Shown one piece after another: positions 44,871-53,042 of a stretch of 64,000 nt of DNA. The stretch covers positions 2,283,001 through 2,347,000 of the forward strand of contig NZ_VLNU01000001.1 of assembly GCF_009765165.1 (NCBI RefSeq), written 5' to 3'. This stretch comes from Lysobacter panacisoli. Its GTDB lineage: Bacteria; Pseudomonadota; Gammaproteobacteria; Xanthomonadales; Xanthomonadaceae. The notes beneath the pieces are model-generated. The model was not told where the DNA came from. It was given only the letters and a program-made list of their open reading frames with translations, and ran no database searches. The position numbers and the translations under genes are program-made. Positions within the stretch are counted from its first letter, which is position 1, and each line of letters starts with the position of its first letter.

Positions 44871-44896
44871 GGGAAAATGAACCTGACCCCATTCTT
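44871..44896 (+). repeat. Dispersed motif copy D (GGGAAAATGAACCTGACCCC)
   Basis: Followed by ATTCTT as in copy C and preceded by CTCTCGGAACTT (44854-44865), as in the segment near copy C. It lies 70 bp before the gene at 44967. Confidence 0.75.
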
Positions 44897-44966
44897 CTCC
44901 ATTCTTCTGCCTTAGGAAGCAGATCGCTATGTGGGAACGTGCGGTAGCCAAATTGCGAGGCGGAAA

Positions 44967-45260
44967 ATGGAAAAAAGGATTGACCTAGGTCGACTTCAAT
45001 TTGTCGTAAATGCAATCTTCGAGCATTTCAAGGGCCGGTCGTTGGAGTGCGTCACAATCGACGAGGACTTCTACTGGGAGCTCGATGTTGACTCATTGTT
45101 CAATACTAGCGAGCGGCCAGAAGCAGCTGGGCTAGGTAGCCTCGTGGATGACTGGGGGTTCGTCCAAGCAGCATCCGCGGACCCTTCCCAAGCGGTCGGA
45201 CTCCTCCTTTCTCACGTGGCTCCGCTTCTGACTTACTTAGCGATCAGGGAGCCTCAGTAG
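44967..45260 (+). CDS. Small acidic hypothetical protein
   Basis: 97 residues from ATG 44967, with GAGGCGGAAA before it. Acidic protein (DEDFYWELDVDSLFNTSERPEAAGLGSLVDDW) with pattern similar to small orphan proteins I recall as possible immunity or accessory factors, which is a weak recollection. AT-richer codon use than core genes marks it as accessory. The 90-bp palindromic element starts 6 bp after its stop. Confidence 0.65.
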   Translation: MEKRIDLGRLQFVVNAIFEHFKGRSLECVTIDEDFYWELDVDSLFNTSERPEAAGLGSLVDDWGFVQAASADPSQAVGLLLSHVAPLLTYLAIREPQ

Positions 45261-45265
45261 CGACC

Positions 45266-45355
45266 ATAGCCCGGGCAAGGCCAAAGGCCGCACCCGGGGA
45301 CTCGCGGCGGTGCAGCGCCAGACAGCCCCGGGTGCGCTTCGCTTACCCGGGCTAC
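45266..45355. repeat. 90-bp palindromic element, copy 1
   Basis: The arms TAGCCCGGGCAAGG...CCGCACCCGGG and CCCGGGTGCGCTTCGCTTACCCGGGCTA pair over most of their length, with a roughly 20-30-nt loop. A second copy lies at 45934-46023. Such chromosomal hairpins are widespread in Xanthomonadaceae intergenic DNA. The stop codon of the XAC0095 gene is formed by its right end. Confidence 0.9.
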
Positions 45356-45612
45356 GAGGGTTGCGACGTTTCGGGCGCTTCGAGCACGCAGCCCAACACA
45401 TCGTCGATCGACAACGCCATGCGGTCGAACAGTTCGGACAGCGCCTCGGGTGTGATGCGCAACTCGAACTCTTCCGGTTCGGTGCCGCGTGGTTTGGCGA
45501 GCTGCGCGAGCAGCAGCAATTGATCGCGCGCCTGGACGAGGCGGTGGTGTGCGAAGTCGGGTAACAGAAGGCCGCGCAGCGCGGCGTCGGAACGGCAAGC
45601 ATCCTTTTGCAT
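45352..45612 (-). CDS. XAC0095 family protein
   Basis: 86 residues from the ATG at 45612 (MQKDACRSDAALRGLLLPDF). The family core is visible: GLLLPDFAHHRLVQARDQLLLLAQLAKPRGTEPEEFELRITPEALSELFDRMALSIDDVL. XAC0095-like proteins are short helical proteins of unknown function, found as far as I know only in Xanthomonadaceae and often in several copies per genome. The stop TAG (45352-45354) comes from the palindromic element, which has perhaps replaced the original 3' end. The upstream 170 nt fold strongly (see next entry). Confidence 0.85.
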   Translation of the reverse strand: MQKDACRSDAALRGLLLPDFAHHRLVQARDQLLLLAQLAKPRGTEPEEFELRITPEALSELFDRMALSIDDVLGCVLEAPETSQPS

Positions 45613-45781
45613 CGTGTGGGTCTCCAGCAAACCAGCCGGCTTGCGTCGCGGGATGCGACGCAAGGTGTCGGGAGGTTCGTAGCCGCATGTAGTCGGTGCG
45701 CTTATTCCCTCTTGCGAGGTCTCGTATTCGCGCCCTCCCGACGTGAGCTTGCCGCGTCGGTCATGTCCGGAGCCCGGACAT
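45613..45781 (-). ncRNA. Candidate structured leader RNA of the XAC0095-family gene
   Basis: Read on the minus strand, four nested or successive helices appear: TGTCCGG/CCGGACA (45765-45781); a 9-bp helix GTCGGGAGG/CCTCCCGAC closing about 60 nt; inside it CCTC-GCAA-GAGG, a GNRA-capped hairpin; and TTGCGTCGC/GCGACGCAA just before the ribosome-site region of the gene. No known riboswitch class fits. I have a recollection of similar leaders before related genes in Stenotrophomonas and Xanthomonas, not verified. A cis-regulator is inferred. Confidence 0.6.
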
Positions 45782-45812
45782 AAAAAACCCACCGGAGTGA
45801 CGGAGGTGGGTG
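45782..45812 (-). terminator. Rho-independent terminator or attenuator upstream of the structured leader
   Basis: Minus strand: ACCCACC-TCCGTCACTCC-GGTGGGT followed by TTTTTT. No protein gene ends here, so it either ends a small RNA coming from 45820-45930 or attenuates transcription into the XAC0095 leader. Confidence 0.8.
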
Positions 45813-45933
45813 CCGCTACACGGGAGCTGCGAAACTCCTTGGAAGCAAGTGTGTTGCCGGATCGCTCGATGCGCGAGGCGACAATGTCGCGACAAAACTC
45901 GTCAGCGGATCGCGTGCGCGGATGAAGGCGACC

Positions 45934-46023
45934 GTAGCCCGGGTAAGGCCGCAGGCCGCACCCGGGAGCGCACGGCGGTGCACGCGTGACAAATCCCGGG
46001 TGCGCTTCGCTTACCCGGGCTAC
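45934..46023. repeat. 90-bp palindromic element, copy 2
   Basis: Starts GTAGCCCGGGTAAGGCCGC and ends CTTACCCGGGCTAC, so the outer arms pair perfectly. Nearly identical arms and a variable loop compared with the copy at 45266-45355. The rest of the gap to 46279 shows no gene. Confidence 0.9.
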
Positions 46024-46279
46024 GCGAATTGCCTGCACGCATTCGTCGCGCGGGATGGAGCGGTGAAACTCGGCGCTTCCCGCGCTACGAATCCGCATCC
46101 ACGCATGCACGCGCGCACTGCATGTGGAATCGCACTCTTCATCTCCCCATGACACACCCTTCACATTCTTCACGGGCATCCTTCGCTTGGGAGTGATGTG
46201 ACGCGGTCGCGATTCTGTCGCCTTCACGATGTCCGATGAGCGGCAGGCAGCGGCACGCGGTGTGTTCATGGAGGAAGGC

Positions 46280-47740
46280 ATGCGTCTGTGCGCCCTGGCG
46301 TTGCTCGGCATCGCCACGTTCACGCTCACCGGGCCTGTCCGCGCGCAGGACACGGCTGCGGGTCTGCGCGCGGAGATCGAGGCGCTGAAACAGCAGGTGC
46401 AGTCGCTGGAACGTCGTCTCGAGGCGATCGAGCCGACGCCACCATCGCAAGCTGCCACGTCTTCGACGGTGCCCGTTCCGCCGCCGTCCGCGCCCGCATC
46501 CACGCCTTCGACGCAACCGTCGCCGACGACGTCCACCACGCTCGCCTCCGCGACGCAGGTGCCCGGCGTCGGGCAATCGGTGTTGCCGGCGCGCGACTCG
46601 GTGGCCGACCCTTCGTCCGCCGCATCGCGCGTGGACAGCAACGCGCCGCCGACCGATCCGGAGCTGAAGGGCTTCTTCGCGATTCCCAACACCGACACGA
46701 TGATCCGCATCGGCGGTTACGCGAAGCTCGATGCGATCTACGACGACACTGCGGTCGGCGACCAGGACCAGTTCATCACCGCGGCGATTCCGGTGCGCGG
46801 CACGCCGGGAACCGATGTGTCCAACTTCAACCTGCACGCCAAGCAGACGCGTTTCAGCTTCGAAGCGCGGCGGCCGACCTCACGCGGCAACCTGCGCTTC
46901 TATCTGGAGAACGACTTCTTCGGCAGCAGTGACGGTTACGAGTTCCGCCTGCGCCATGCGTACGGGCAACTCGGCAACACCTATGCGGGTTATGGCTACT
47001 CGGCCTTCATGGATGCCGATGCGTTGCCGGACACGCTCGATTTCGAAGGGCCGGGCAGCGCGGCGTACCTGCTGGTCGCGGGCGTGCATTACACGTTCCC
47101 GTTCGCGAAGGGCAATAGCCTGACGATCTCGGTCGAGGATCCGGAAACGCAGCTCACGTTGCCGGAAGACCAGACCAGCACCAACCGCATGCCCGATCTC
47201 GCCGCCGCTGCGCGCATGGAGCGCGACTGGGGTCATCTGCAGTTGAGCGGCGTCGTGCGGCGGTTGAGTTACATCCAGGACGACAGCAAGTCGCACGACT
47301 ATGGCGGTGGCATGTCGTTCACCGGTTCCACGTCGTTCGGCGAACAGGACCTGCTGCTGTTCGGCGCCAACTGGGGCGAGGGCATCGCGCGCTACACCAC
47401 GGACATCGGTGGTTCCGGTCTCGACGCCGCCGTCGACGAAGACGGCGACCTGCGCGCGCTTACCAGCTACGGCGGCTTCTTCGGTTACACGCACTACTGG
47501 TACGCGAACTGGCGCTCCAATCTTGTCTACGGCTATCTGCGCCTGGACGACGAGGACGAGTTGCTCGCGGACGACGCGTTCCGCAGCAGCCAGTACGCGG
47601 CGCTGAATCTCATCTGGAGCCCCGCGCCGTCGTGGACGATGGGCGTGGAGCTGCTCTACGGCCAGTACGAGCAACAGGATCGCCGCGACGGCGATGCATT
47701 CCGTCTGCAGGGAAGCCTGCAATACAACTTCATCAAGTAG
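46280..47740 (+). CDS. DcaP-like trimeric outer-membrane porin
   Basis: 486 residues from ATG 46280, with GGAGGAAGGC directly before it. A signal peptide (to about VRAQ) is followed by a coiled-coil segment (AGLRAEIEALKQQVQSLERRLEAIE), a Pro/Ser/Thr linker (about 55-125) and a 16-strand-type barrel (IRIGGYAKLDAIYDDTAVGDQDQF, NFNLHAKQTRFSFEARRP) ending in Q-Y-N-F-I-K. DcaP porins take up small, often negatively charged solutes; the N-terminal coiled coil may hold the trimer. It directly precedes adiC, 90 bp apart. Confidence 0.9.
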   Translation: MRLCALALLGIATFTLTGPVRAQDTAAGLRAEIEALKQQVQSLERRLEAIEPTPPSQAATSSTVPVPPPSAPASTPSTQPSPTTSTTLASATQVPGVGQSVLPARDSVADPSSAASRVDSNAPPTDPELKGFFAIPNTDTMIRIGGYAKLDAIYDDTAVGDQDQFITAAIPVRGTPGTDVSNFNLHAKQTRFSFEARRPTSRGNLRFYLENDFFGSSDGYEFRLRHAYGQLGNTYAGYGYSAFMDADALPDTLDFEGPGSAAYLLVAGVHYTFPFAKGNSLTISVEDPETQLTLPEDQTSTNRMPDLAAAARMERDWGHLQLSGVVRRLSYIQDDSKSHDYGGGMSFTGSTSFGEQDLLLFGANWGEGIARYTTDIGGSGLDAAVDEDGDLRALTSYGGFFGYTHYWYANWRSNLVYGYLRLDDEDELLADDAFRSSQYAALNLIWSPAPSWTMGVELLYGQYEQQDRRDGDAFRLQGSLQYNFIK

Positions 47741-47830
47741 TCCGGTCGCGCGCGTCGCACCGGAGTTCTGCCGCGGGCGCTCGCGCGCCTCGTCACGAAG
47801 CGGGCACCCACGCCCGAGGAGAGCGCAGTC

Positions 47831-49156
47831 ATGGCGGACAAGGGCAAGAAGATCGGCGTCGTCGGCGCCACGTTCCTGGTGGCCGGCAACATGATGGGCT
47901 CGGGCGTGTTCCTGTTGCCGTCGAGCTTGGCGAAGATCGGCACCGCGTCGATCTGGGGCTGGCTGATCACGACGGCGGGCTCGCTGCTGCTCGCATTCGT
48001 GTTCGCCAAGCTCGGCCGGCTCGCGCCGAAGGCGGGCGGACCGTATGCGTACGCACGCGATTCGTTCGGTCCGTACATGGGCTTCCAGACCAACACCATC
48101 TACTGGTTCGCCAACTGGATCGGCAACGTCGCCATCCCTATCGCAGCAGTGGGCTACTTCAGCTATTTCATTCCCGCACTGGGCGAGCCGTGGATCCGCT
48201 GCATCGCCGTGCTCGGACTGATCTGGCTGCTCACGTTCGCGAATGTGATCGGCCCGCACTTCGTGACCAAGGTGCAGACGTGGACGACCAGCTTCGCGCT
48301 GGTGCCGATCATCGGCATCGCGGTGTTCGGCTGGTTCTACTTCAAGCCGGAGGTGTTCGAGGGCGCGTACAACGTGTCCGGGCAGTCCAACTTCAGCGCG
48401 ATCTCAAGCGCGGCCGCACTGACGCTGTGGGCGTTCATCGGCGTGGAATCGGCCTCGGTCACTGCGGGCGTGGTCGAGAATCCGGAGAAGAACGTGGCGC
48501 GCGCCACGCTGGCCGGCGTCGCGCTGGCGGCGGTGTGCTACATCGCCAGCTCGGCGGTGATCATGGGCATGGTGCCCAACGCGCAGCTGCAGACCTCCGA
48601 CGCGCCGTTCGCGCTGGCGGCGGCGAGTGCGGTCGGTGGCTGGGGCGGCAGCGTGGTCAGCCTGTGCGCGACCATCGGCGCGGCGGGCTCGCTCGGCGGC
48701 TGGATCCTGTTGACCGCGCAGAGCGCGAAGGCCGCGTCGGACGACCGCCTGTTCCCGTCGGTCTTCAGCCAGGCCAACGCCAACGACGTGCCGGTGAAGG
48801 GCATCCTCATCGTCGCGGTGCTGATGTCGCTGGCGGTGCTGATCACCTCCAGTTCCGAAACCGCATCCGCGCAGTTCGACGTGATCACGTCCGCGGCGGT
48901 GATCCTCACCGTGCTGCCGTACATCTACTCCTGCGTGTCCTGCTACTTCGTCGTCGAGGAAACGCACTCGACCACGCACACCGGCGCGTTCTGGGTTTTG
49001 ACCAGCGTGACCGTCGTCTACTGCCTGTGGGCGATCTTCGGCTCGAGCGGTGCGATCGTGAAGTACGCGTTCCTGTTCGTGCTGTTCATCACCGTGTTCT
49101 ATCCGTTCTTCAGCGAGCAGCGGCGCACGGTGCGCGCCCACACTGTCCGCCGATGA
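47831..49156 (+). CDS. adiC: Arginine/agmatine antiporter
   Basis: 441 residues, APC superfamily, 12 membrane helices. It exchanges external arginine for internal agmatine, removing protons from the cytosol together with AdiA. It follows E. coli AdiC closely along its length: NMMGSGVFLLPSSLAKIGTASIWGW (substrate-backbone motif GSGVFLLP), GGPYAYARDSFGPYMGFQTN, LWAFIGVESASVTAGVVENPEKNV and AAGSLGGWILLTAQSAKAASDDRLFP. The conserved aromatic and Trp positions look retained. CadB is a less likely alternative because adiA follows. Confidence 0.93.
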   Translation: MADKGKKIGVVGATFLVAGNMMGSGVFLLPSSLAKIGTASIWGWLITTAGSLLLAFVFAKLGRLAPKAGGPYAYARDSFGPYMGFQTNTIYWFANWIGNVAIPIAAVGYFSYFIPALGEPWIRCIAVLGLIWLLTFANVIGPHFVTKVQTWTTSFALVPIIGIAVFGWFYFKPEVFEGAYNVSGQSNFSAISSAAALTLWAFIGVESASVTAGVVENPEKNVARATLAGVALAAVCYIASSAVIMGMVPNAQLQTSDAPFALAAASAVGGWGGSVVSLCATIGAAGSLGGWILLTAQSAKAASDDRLFPSVFSQANANDVPVKGILIVAVLMSLAVLITSSSETASAQFDVITSAAVILTVLPYIYSCVSCYFVVEETHSTTHTGAFWVLTSVTVVYCLWAIFGSSGAIVKYAFLFVLFITVFYPFFSEQRRTVRAHTVRR

Positions 49157-49222
49157 ATGCATGGCCCGGCCGTCGCTGCATGCGCGGCCGGGTCCGTCTT
49201 CGCCCCGAAGGAGCTGTCCCCC

Positions 49223-51511
49223 ATGTACTTCAAGGCCCTCGACTATCCGCTCGTCGTCATCGACGCCGACTACGACTCGCCGCGTATCGGCGGCATCCTG
49301 ATCCGCGCGCTGGCCGACGAGCTGCGCGCCAACAATCATCGCGTCCTGTGCGGGCTGACCCTGGACGATGCGCGCGCCGGCGCGCGCACCTACGTCGCGG
49401 CGTCGGCGGTACTGATCTCCATCGACGGGACCGAGAACGAGCCGCAGCAGTTCCAGCGGCTGTATGCGTTCCTGCAGGAGCAGTCGGCGCGTCGCGCGAA
49501 CTTGCCCGTGTTCCTGTACGGGGAGCGGCGCACGATCGAGAAGGTGCCGAGCAAGCTGCTGAAGTTCCTGCACGGATACATCTTCCTGTTCGAAGACACC
49601 AAGAGCTTCATCGCCCGCCAGGTGATGCGTGCGGCCGACGAGTACATGGAAGAACTGCTGCCGCCGTTCTTCAAGGCGCTGATCCGGCACGCGGCGGAGT
49701 CGAACTATTCCTGGCACACGCCCGGCCATGCCGGCGGCGTGGCGTTCACCAAGTCGGCGGTCGGTCGCGCGTTCCATCAGTTCTACGGCGAGAACACGCT
49801 GCGCAGCGATCTGTCGATCTCGGTGCCGGAGCTCGGCTCGCTTCTCGACCATAGTGGCCCGATCAAGGAAGCCGAAGCGGAAGCCGCCGCGAACTTCGGC
49901 GCCGACCATACGTTCTTCGTCACCAACGGCACATCGACCGCGAACAAGATCGTCTGGCACGGCACGGTGGGGCGCGGCGACGTGGTGTTCGTGGATCGCA
50001 ACTGCCACAAGTCGCTGCTTCACTCGCTGATCATGACCGGCGGCGTGCCGGTGTACTTCACGCCCAGTCGCAACGCGCACGGCATCATCGGGCCGATCAG
50101 CCTGGACCAGTTCTCGCCGGACGCGATGCGCAAGAAGATCGACGCGCATCCACTGGCGAGCAAGGCGATCAAGGCCGGCGCGAAGCCGCGCATCGCCGTG
50201 GTGACGAACTCGACCTACGATGGCCTGTGCTACAACGCCGAGACCATCGCGCACAACATCGGCAACGCTGTGGACTTCCTGCACTTCGATGAAGCCTGGT
50301 ACGCCTACGCCGCGTTCCATCCCTTCTACGAGAACCACTACGGAATGGCCAAGGGCAAGCCGCGCGAGCAGGAGGCGATCATCTTCACCACGCACTCCAC
50401 GCACAAGCTGCTGGCGGCGTTCTCGCAGGCATCGATGGTGCACGCGCGCGACAGCCGCACGCGCAAGCTGGACGCGGAACGCTTCAACGAGGCGTTCATG
50501 ATGCACACTTCGACCAGTCCGCTGTACAGCGTCATCGCCTCGTGCGACATCGCATCGAAGATGATGGAAGGCCCGGCCGGGCAGTCGCTGGTGCAGGAGA
50601 TGCACGATGAAGCGATCGCGTTCCGGCGCGCGATGCTCAACGTCGAGGCGGACCTCGGTCGCGACGACTGGTGGTTCCGCGTGTGGCAACCCGATCGCGT
50701 CGCGGCCTCGCTCGATGGCGGCGAGACCGCGGCACCGGTGGCGGCGCGTCAGCAGGACTGGTACCTGCGTCCGAACGCCCCGTGGCACGGCTTCGGCGCG
50801 CTCGCGGACGACTACGTGCTGATCGATCCGATCAAGGTCACGCTCGTGACGCCGGGCCTGTCGATGGATGGCGAGATGGGCCAGCGCGGCATCCCGGCCG
50901 CGGTGCTGAGCAAGTTCCTGTGGACGCGTGGCATCGTGGTGGAGAAGACGAATCTCTATTCGTTCCTGATCCTGTTCTCGATGGGCATCACCAAGGGCAA
51001 GTGGAGCACGCTGGTCACCGAGCTGATGAGCTTCAAGGAGCTCTACGACCGCAACGCGCCGCTCAGCCAGGCCTTGCCCGAATTGCACCGGGACTATCCA
51101 AAGGTCTACGCGACCACCGGCCTGCGCGACCTGTGCGATGGCCTGCACGCATTCAATGCCGAATACCGCGTCGCCGAAGTGATGCGCGAGATGTACGTCG
51201 ATCTGCCCGAGCCGGTGATGACCCCGGCCGACGCGTACAACCATCTGGTCCACGGCGAAGTCGAGCGCGTCGCCATCGAGGACATCAGCGGACGCATCGC
51301 CGCGACCATGCTGGTGCCGTATCCGCCGGGCATCCCGACCATCATGCCGGGTGAGCGTTTCGGATCGCAGGACGATCCGATCATCGTGTCGCTGCGTATC
51401 GCCAAGGCACAGAACGAGCGCTTCCCCGGCTTCGAGTCGGACGTGCACGGATTGATTGTCGAGCAGGGAGAGCAGGGTTCGCGCTATGTTGTGGAAGTGC
51501 TGAGACAATGA
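49223..51511 (+). CDS. adiA: Inducible arginine decarboxylase (PLP, AdiA type)
   Basis: 762 residues from ATG 49223, with GAAGGAG before it; E. coli AdiA has 756. An N-terminal wing/receiver-like domain is followed by the aspartate-aminotransferase fold: SWHTPGHAGGVAFTKSAVGRAFHQFYGEN, VDRNCHKS, HFDEAWYAYAAFHPFY, the Schiff-base Lys in THSTHKLLAAFSQAS (about K395), and C-terminal YPPGIPTIMPGERFG. Alignment by eye favours AdiA over CadA or SpeC. With AdiC it forms the arginine-dependent acid-resistance system; a local regulator such as AdiY is not seen. Confidence 0.95.
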   Translation: MYFKALDYPLVVIDADYDSPRIGGILIRALADELRANNHRVLCGLTLDDARAGARTYVAASAVLISIDGTENEPQQFQRLYAFLQEQSARRANLPVFLYGERRTIEKVPSKLLKFLHGYIFLFEDTKSFIARQVMRAADEYMEELLPPFFKALIRHAAESNYSWHTPGHAGGVAFTKSAVGRAFHQFYGENTLRSDLSISVPELGSLLDHSGPIKEAEAEAAANFGADHTFFVTNGTSTANKIVWHGTVGRGDVVFVDRNCHKSLLHSLIMTGGVPVYFTPSRNAHGIIGPISLDQFSPDAMRKKIDAHPLASKAIKAGAKPRIAVVTNSTYDGLCYNAETIAHNIGNAVDFLHFDEAWYAYAAFHPFYENHYGMAKGKPREQEAIIFTTHSTHKLLAAFSQASMVHARDSRTRKLDAERFNEAFMMHTSTSPLYSVIASCDIASKMMEGPAGQSLVQEMHDEAIAFRRAMLNVEADLGRDDWWFRVWQPDRVAASLDGGETAAPVAARQQDWYLRPNAPWHGFGALADDYVLIDPIKVTLVTPGLSMDGEMGQRGIPAAVLSKFLWTRGIVVEKTNLYSFLILFSMGITKGKWSTLVTELMSFKELYDRNAPLSQALPELHRDYPKVYATTGLRDLCDGLHAFNAEYRVAEVMREMYVDLPEPVMTPADAYNHLVHGEVERVAIEDISGRIAATMLVPYPPGIPTIMPGERFGSQDDPIIVSLRIAKAQNERFPGFESDVHGLIVEQGEQGSRYVVEVLRQ

Positions 51512-51568
51512 CGGCATTCGATGGCGATCGCCCGTGCGGTCGCCATCGCAGGCCACAGGCAGGGGACG

Positions 51569-52471
51569 ATGGACACCACGCGCGAGCAGCGACTGCTGAA
51601 GTTGTCCATCACGGTCACGCTCGCCGTGGGTGCGGTCGGTATCGCCAGCGGCCTGCTGGTGCGCTCGCAGGCCATTGTGTTCGAAGGCATGTACAGCCTG
51701 GTGGACGTGGTGCTGACGGTTGCGTCGCTGGCCGTGTCGCGACTGGTGCAACGCGAGGGAAGCCATCGCTTCCAGTACGGCTACTGGCACCTTGAACCGC
51801 TGGTGGAAGCCTTCGGCGGTGCGATCCTCGCGCTTGCCTGCATCTACGCGGCGGTGAATGCGGTCGATGGACTGCTCACCGGCGGGCACGAAGTGTCGTA
51901 TGGATTCGGTGCGGCGTGGGCCGCGGTGCTGTGCGTCGTTGGGCTGGTCATGGCCGCGATGATGCGACGCCATGCGCGCGCGCTCGAATCGGGCCTGCTC
52001 GCACTCGACGCGCGCAGCTGGCTGGTGAGCGGACTCTTGAGCCTAGCGCTGCTGGTCGGCTTCGCGTTCGCGGTCGCGCTGGAAGGCACGGCGTATGCAT
52101 CGTGGGTGCCGTACGTGGACTCGGCCGTGCTGCTCGCGATCGCGGTGACGATGCTGCCGGTGCCGCTGCTGGCGACGTGGTCGGCGATGCGAGAGGTGTT
52201 GCAGGTCGCGCCGGACGAACTCGACCGTCTGGTGCAGTCGGTGATGGACGCGGTCGTCGCAGAGCGCGGTTTCCTCGACTACACCAGCCACGTCGCCAAG
52301 ATGGGGCGCGCGCGCTTCGTCGAGATCCACATCCTCGTGCCGCCGGATTACGTGATCGGCTCCATCGCCAATGCCGATGCGATCCGTCGGGAGATCGCCG
52401 AACGCATGGGCGCGCACGGCCCGCAGTTCTGGCTCACGGTGGATTTCACCGCGGACCGCGCGTGGACGTGA
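51569..52471 (+). CDS. Cation diffusion facilitator family transporter
   Basis: 300 residues from ATG 51569 (AGGGGACG just before); an upstream in-frame ATG at 51521 is possible. Six membrane helices: LSITVTLAVGAVGIASGLLV, IVFEGMYSLVDVVLTVASLAVS (here the metal-site pair usually HxxxD/DxxxD reads EGMYSLVD), then FQYGYWHLEPLVEAFGGAILAL, and a DARSWLVSG pair later. A cytosolic C-terminal domain ends in FLDYTSHVAKMGRARFVEIHILVP. It is likely a Zn/Fe/Mn efflux pump, but the first-site residues differ from typical ZitB, so the metal is uncertain. Confidence 0.88.
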   Translation: MDTTREQRLLKLSITVTLAVGAVGIASGLLVRSQAIVFEGMYSLVDVVLTVASLAVSRLVQREGSHRFQYGYWHLEPLVEAFGGAILALACIYAAVNAVDGLLTGGHEVSYGFGAAWAAVLCVVGLVMAAMMRRHARALESGLLALDARSWLVSGLLSLALLVGFAFAVALEGTAYASWVPYVDSAVLLAIAVTMLPVPLLATWSAMREVLQVAPDELDRLVQSVMDAVVAERGFLDYTSHVAKMGRARFVEIHILVPPDYVIGSIANADAIRREIAERMGAHGPQFWLTVDFTADRAWT

Positions 52472-52483
52472 GTCCCGACGGCC

Positions 52484-53038
52484 TCACGCCTTCCGCCAGG
52501 GCGGGCCCAGCTTGAGGATGCGCTTGTACACCGGGCACGTTTCGCGGTGCGCACCGGGCAGGTAGCCCAGGCTCATCAGGAACTCGTTGGTGATCTCGCC
52601 GCCTGTGAAGCGGAAGGTCTTCTTGAACAGCTTGACCCACGCCGCCTTGTCGCGGCGCTTGCCGCTCTCGTCGTGCACGTTGGCGTCGAGCCATTCCGCG
52701 AAACTTCCATGCTCGCGGCGCAGCTGCTGGATGACCTTGGCGTTGTGGATCGCCGCATCGACCTTGAGCCGGTTGCGGATGATCCCCGCGTCGTTGAGCA
52801 GGCGCTCGCGGTCGCGTTCGCCGTACTTCGCCACCTTGTCGACGTCGAAGCCGTGGTAGGCGCTGCGGAATCCATCGCGCTTGCGCAGCATGGTTTCCCA
52901 GCTCAGGCCGGCCTGGTTGATTTCCAGCACGAGGCGTTCGAACAGCGACGCCTCGTCCCGCGAAGGAAAACCGTACTCGCCGTCGTGATACGGACCGTGC
53001 AGAGGATGCCCGGGCGCGTAGTCGCAGTAACCGGACAC
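52484..53038 (-). CDS. tag: DNA-3-methyladenine glycosylase I
   Basis: 184 residues. It removes 3-methyladenine from alkylated DNA. Zinc-site ligands are kept: Cys in SGYCDYAP, His in GPYHDGEYGFP, and HRETC near the end (His-x3-Cys). The catalytic region is LVLEINQAGLSWETMLRKRDGFRSAYHGFD. FKKTFRFTGGEITNEFLMSLGYL follows. It is followed by the M49 peptidase gene 4 bp away in the reading sense upstream, so both may be in one transcript. Confidence 0.95.
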   Translation of the reverse strand: MSGYCDYAPGHPLHGPYHDGEYGFPSRDEASLFERLVLEINQAGLSWETMLRKRDGFRSAYHGFDVDKVAKYGERDRERLLNDAGIIRNRLKVDAAIHNAKVIQQLRREHGSFAEWLDANVHDESGKRRDKAAWVKLFKKTFRFTGGEITNEFLMSLGYLPGAHRETCPVYKRILKLGPPWRKA

Positions 53039-53042
53039 GGGC

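Noticed and set aside
44184..44951. Long open frames on both strands over the GAGCTC-rich tract
   Set aside because: Products are low-complexity in all frames with no start context; the tract composition explains the missing stops.
45613..46710. Minus-strand frame extending the XAC0095 gene by about 360 codons
   Set aside because: It runs through a terminator, the structured leader, a palindrome and the antisense of the porin. The family protein starts at 45612.
48404..51973. Minus-strand frame of 1189 codons opposite adiC-adiA
   Set aside because: Shadow of GC-rich genes; His/Arg/Gln-rich product without domains, while the plus strand holds two complete recognised genes.
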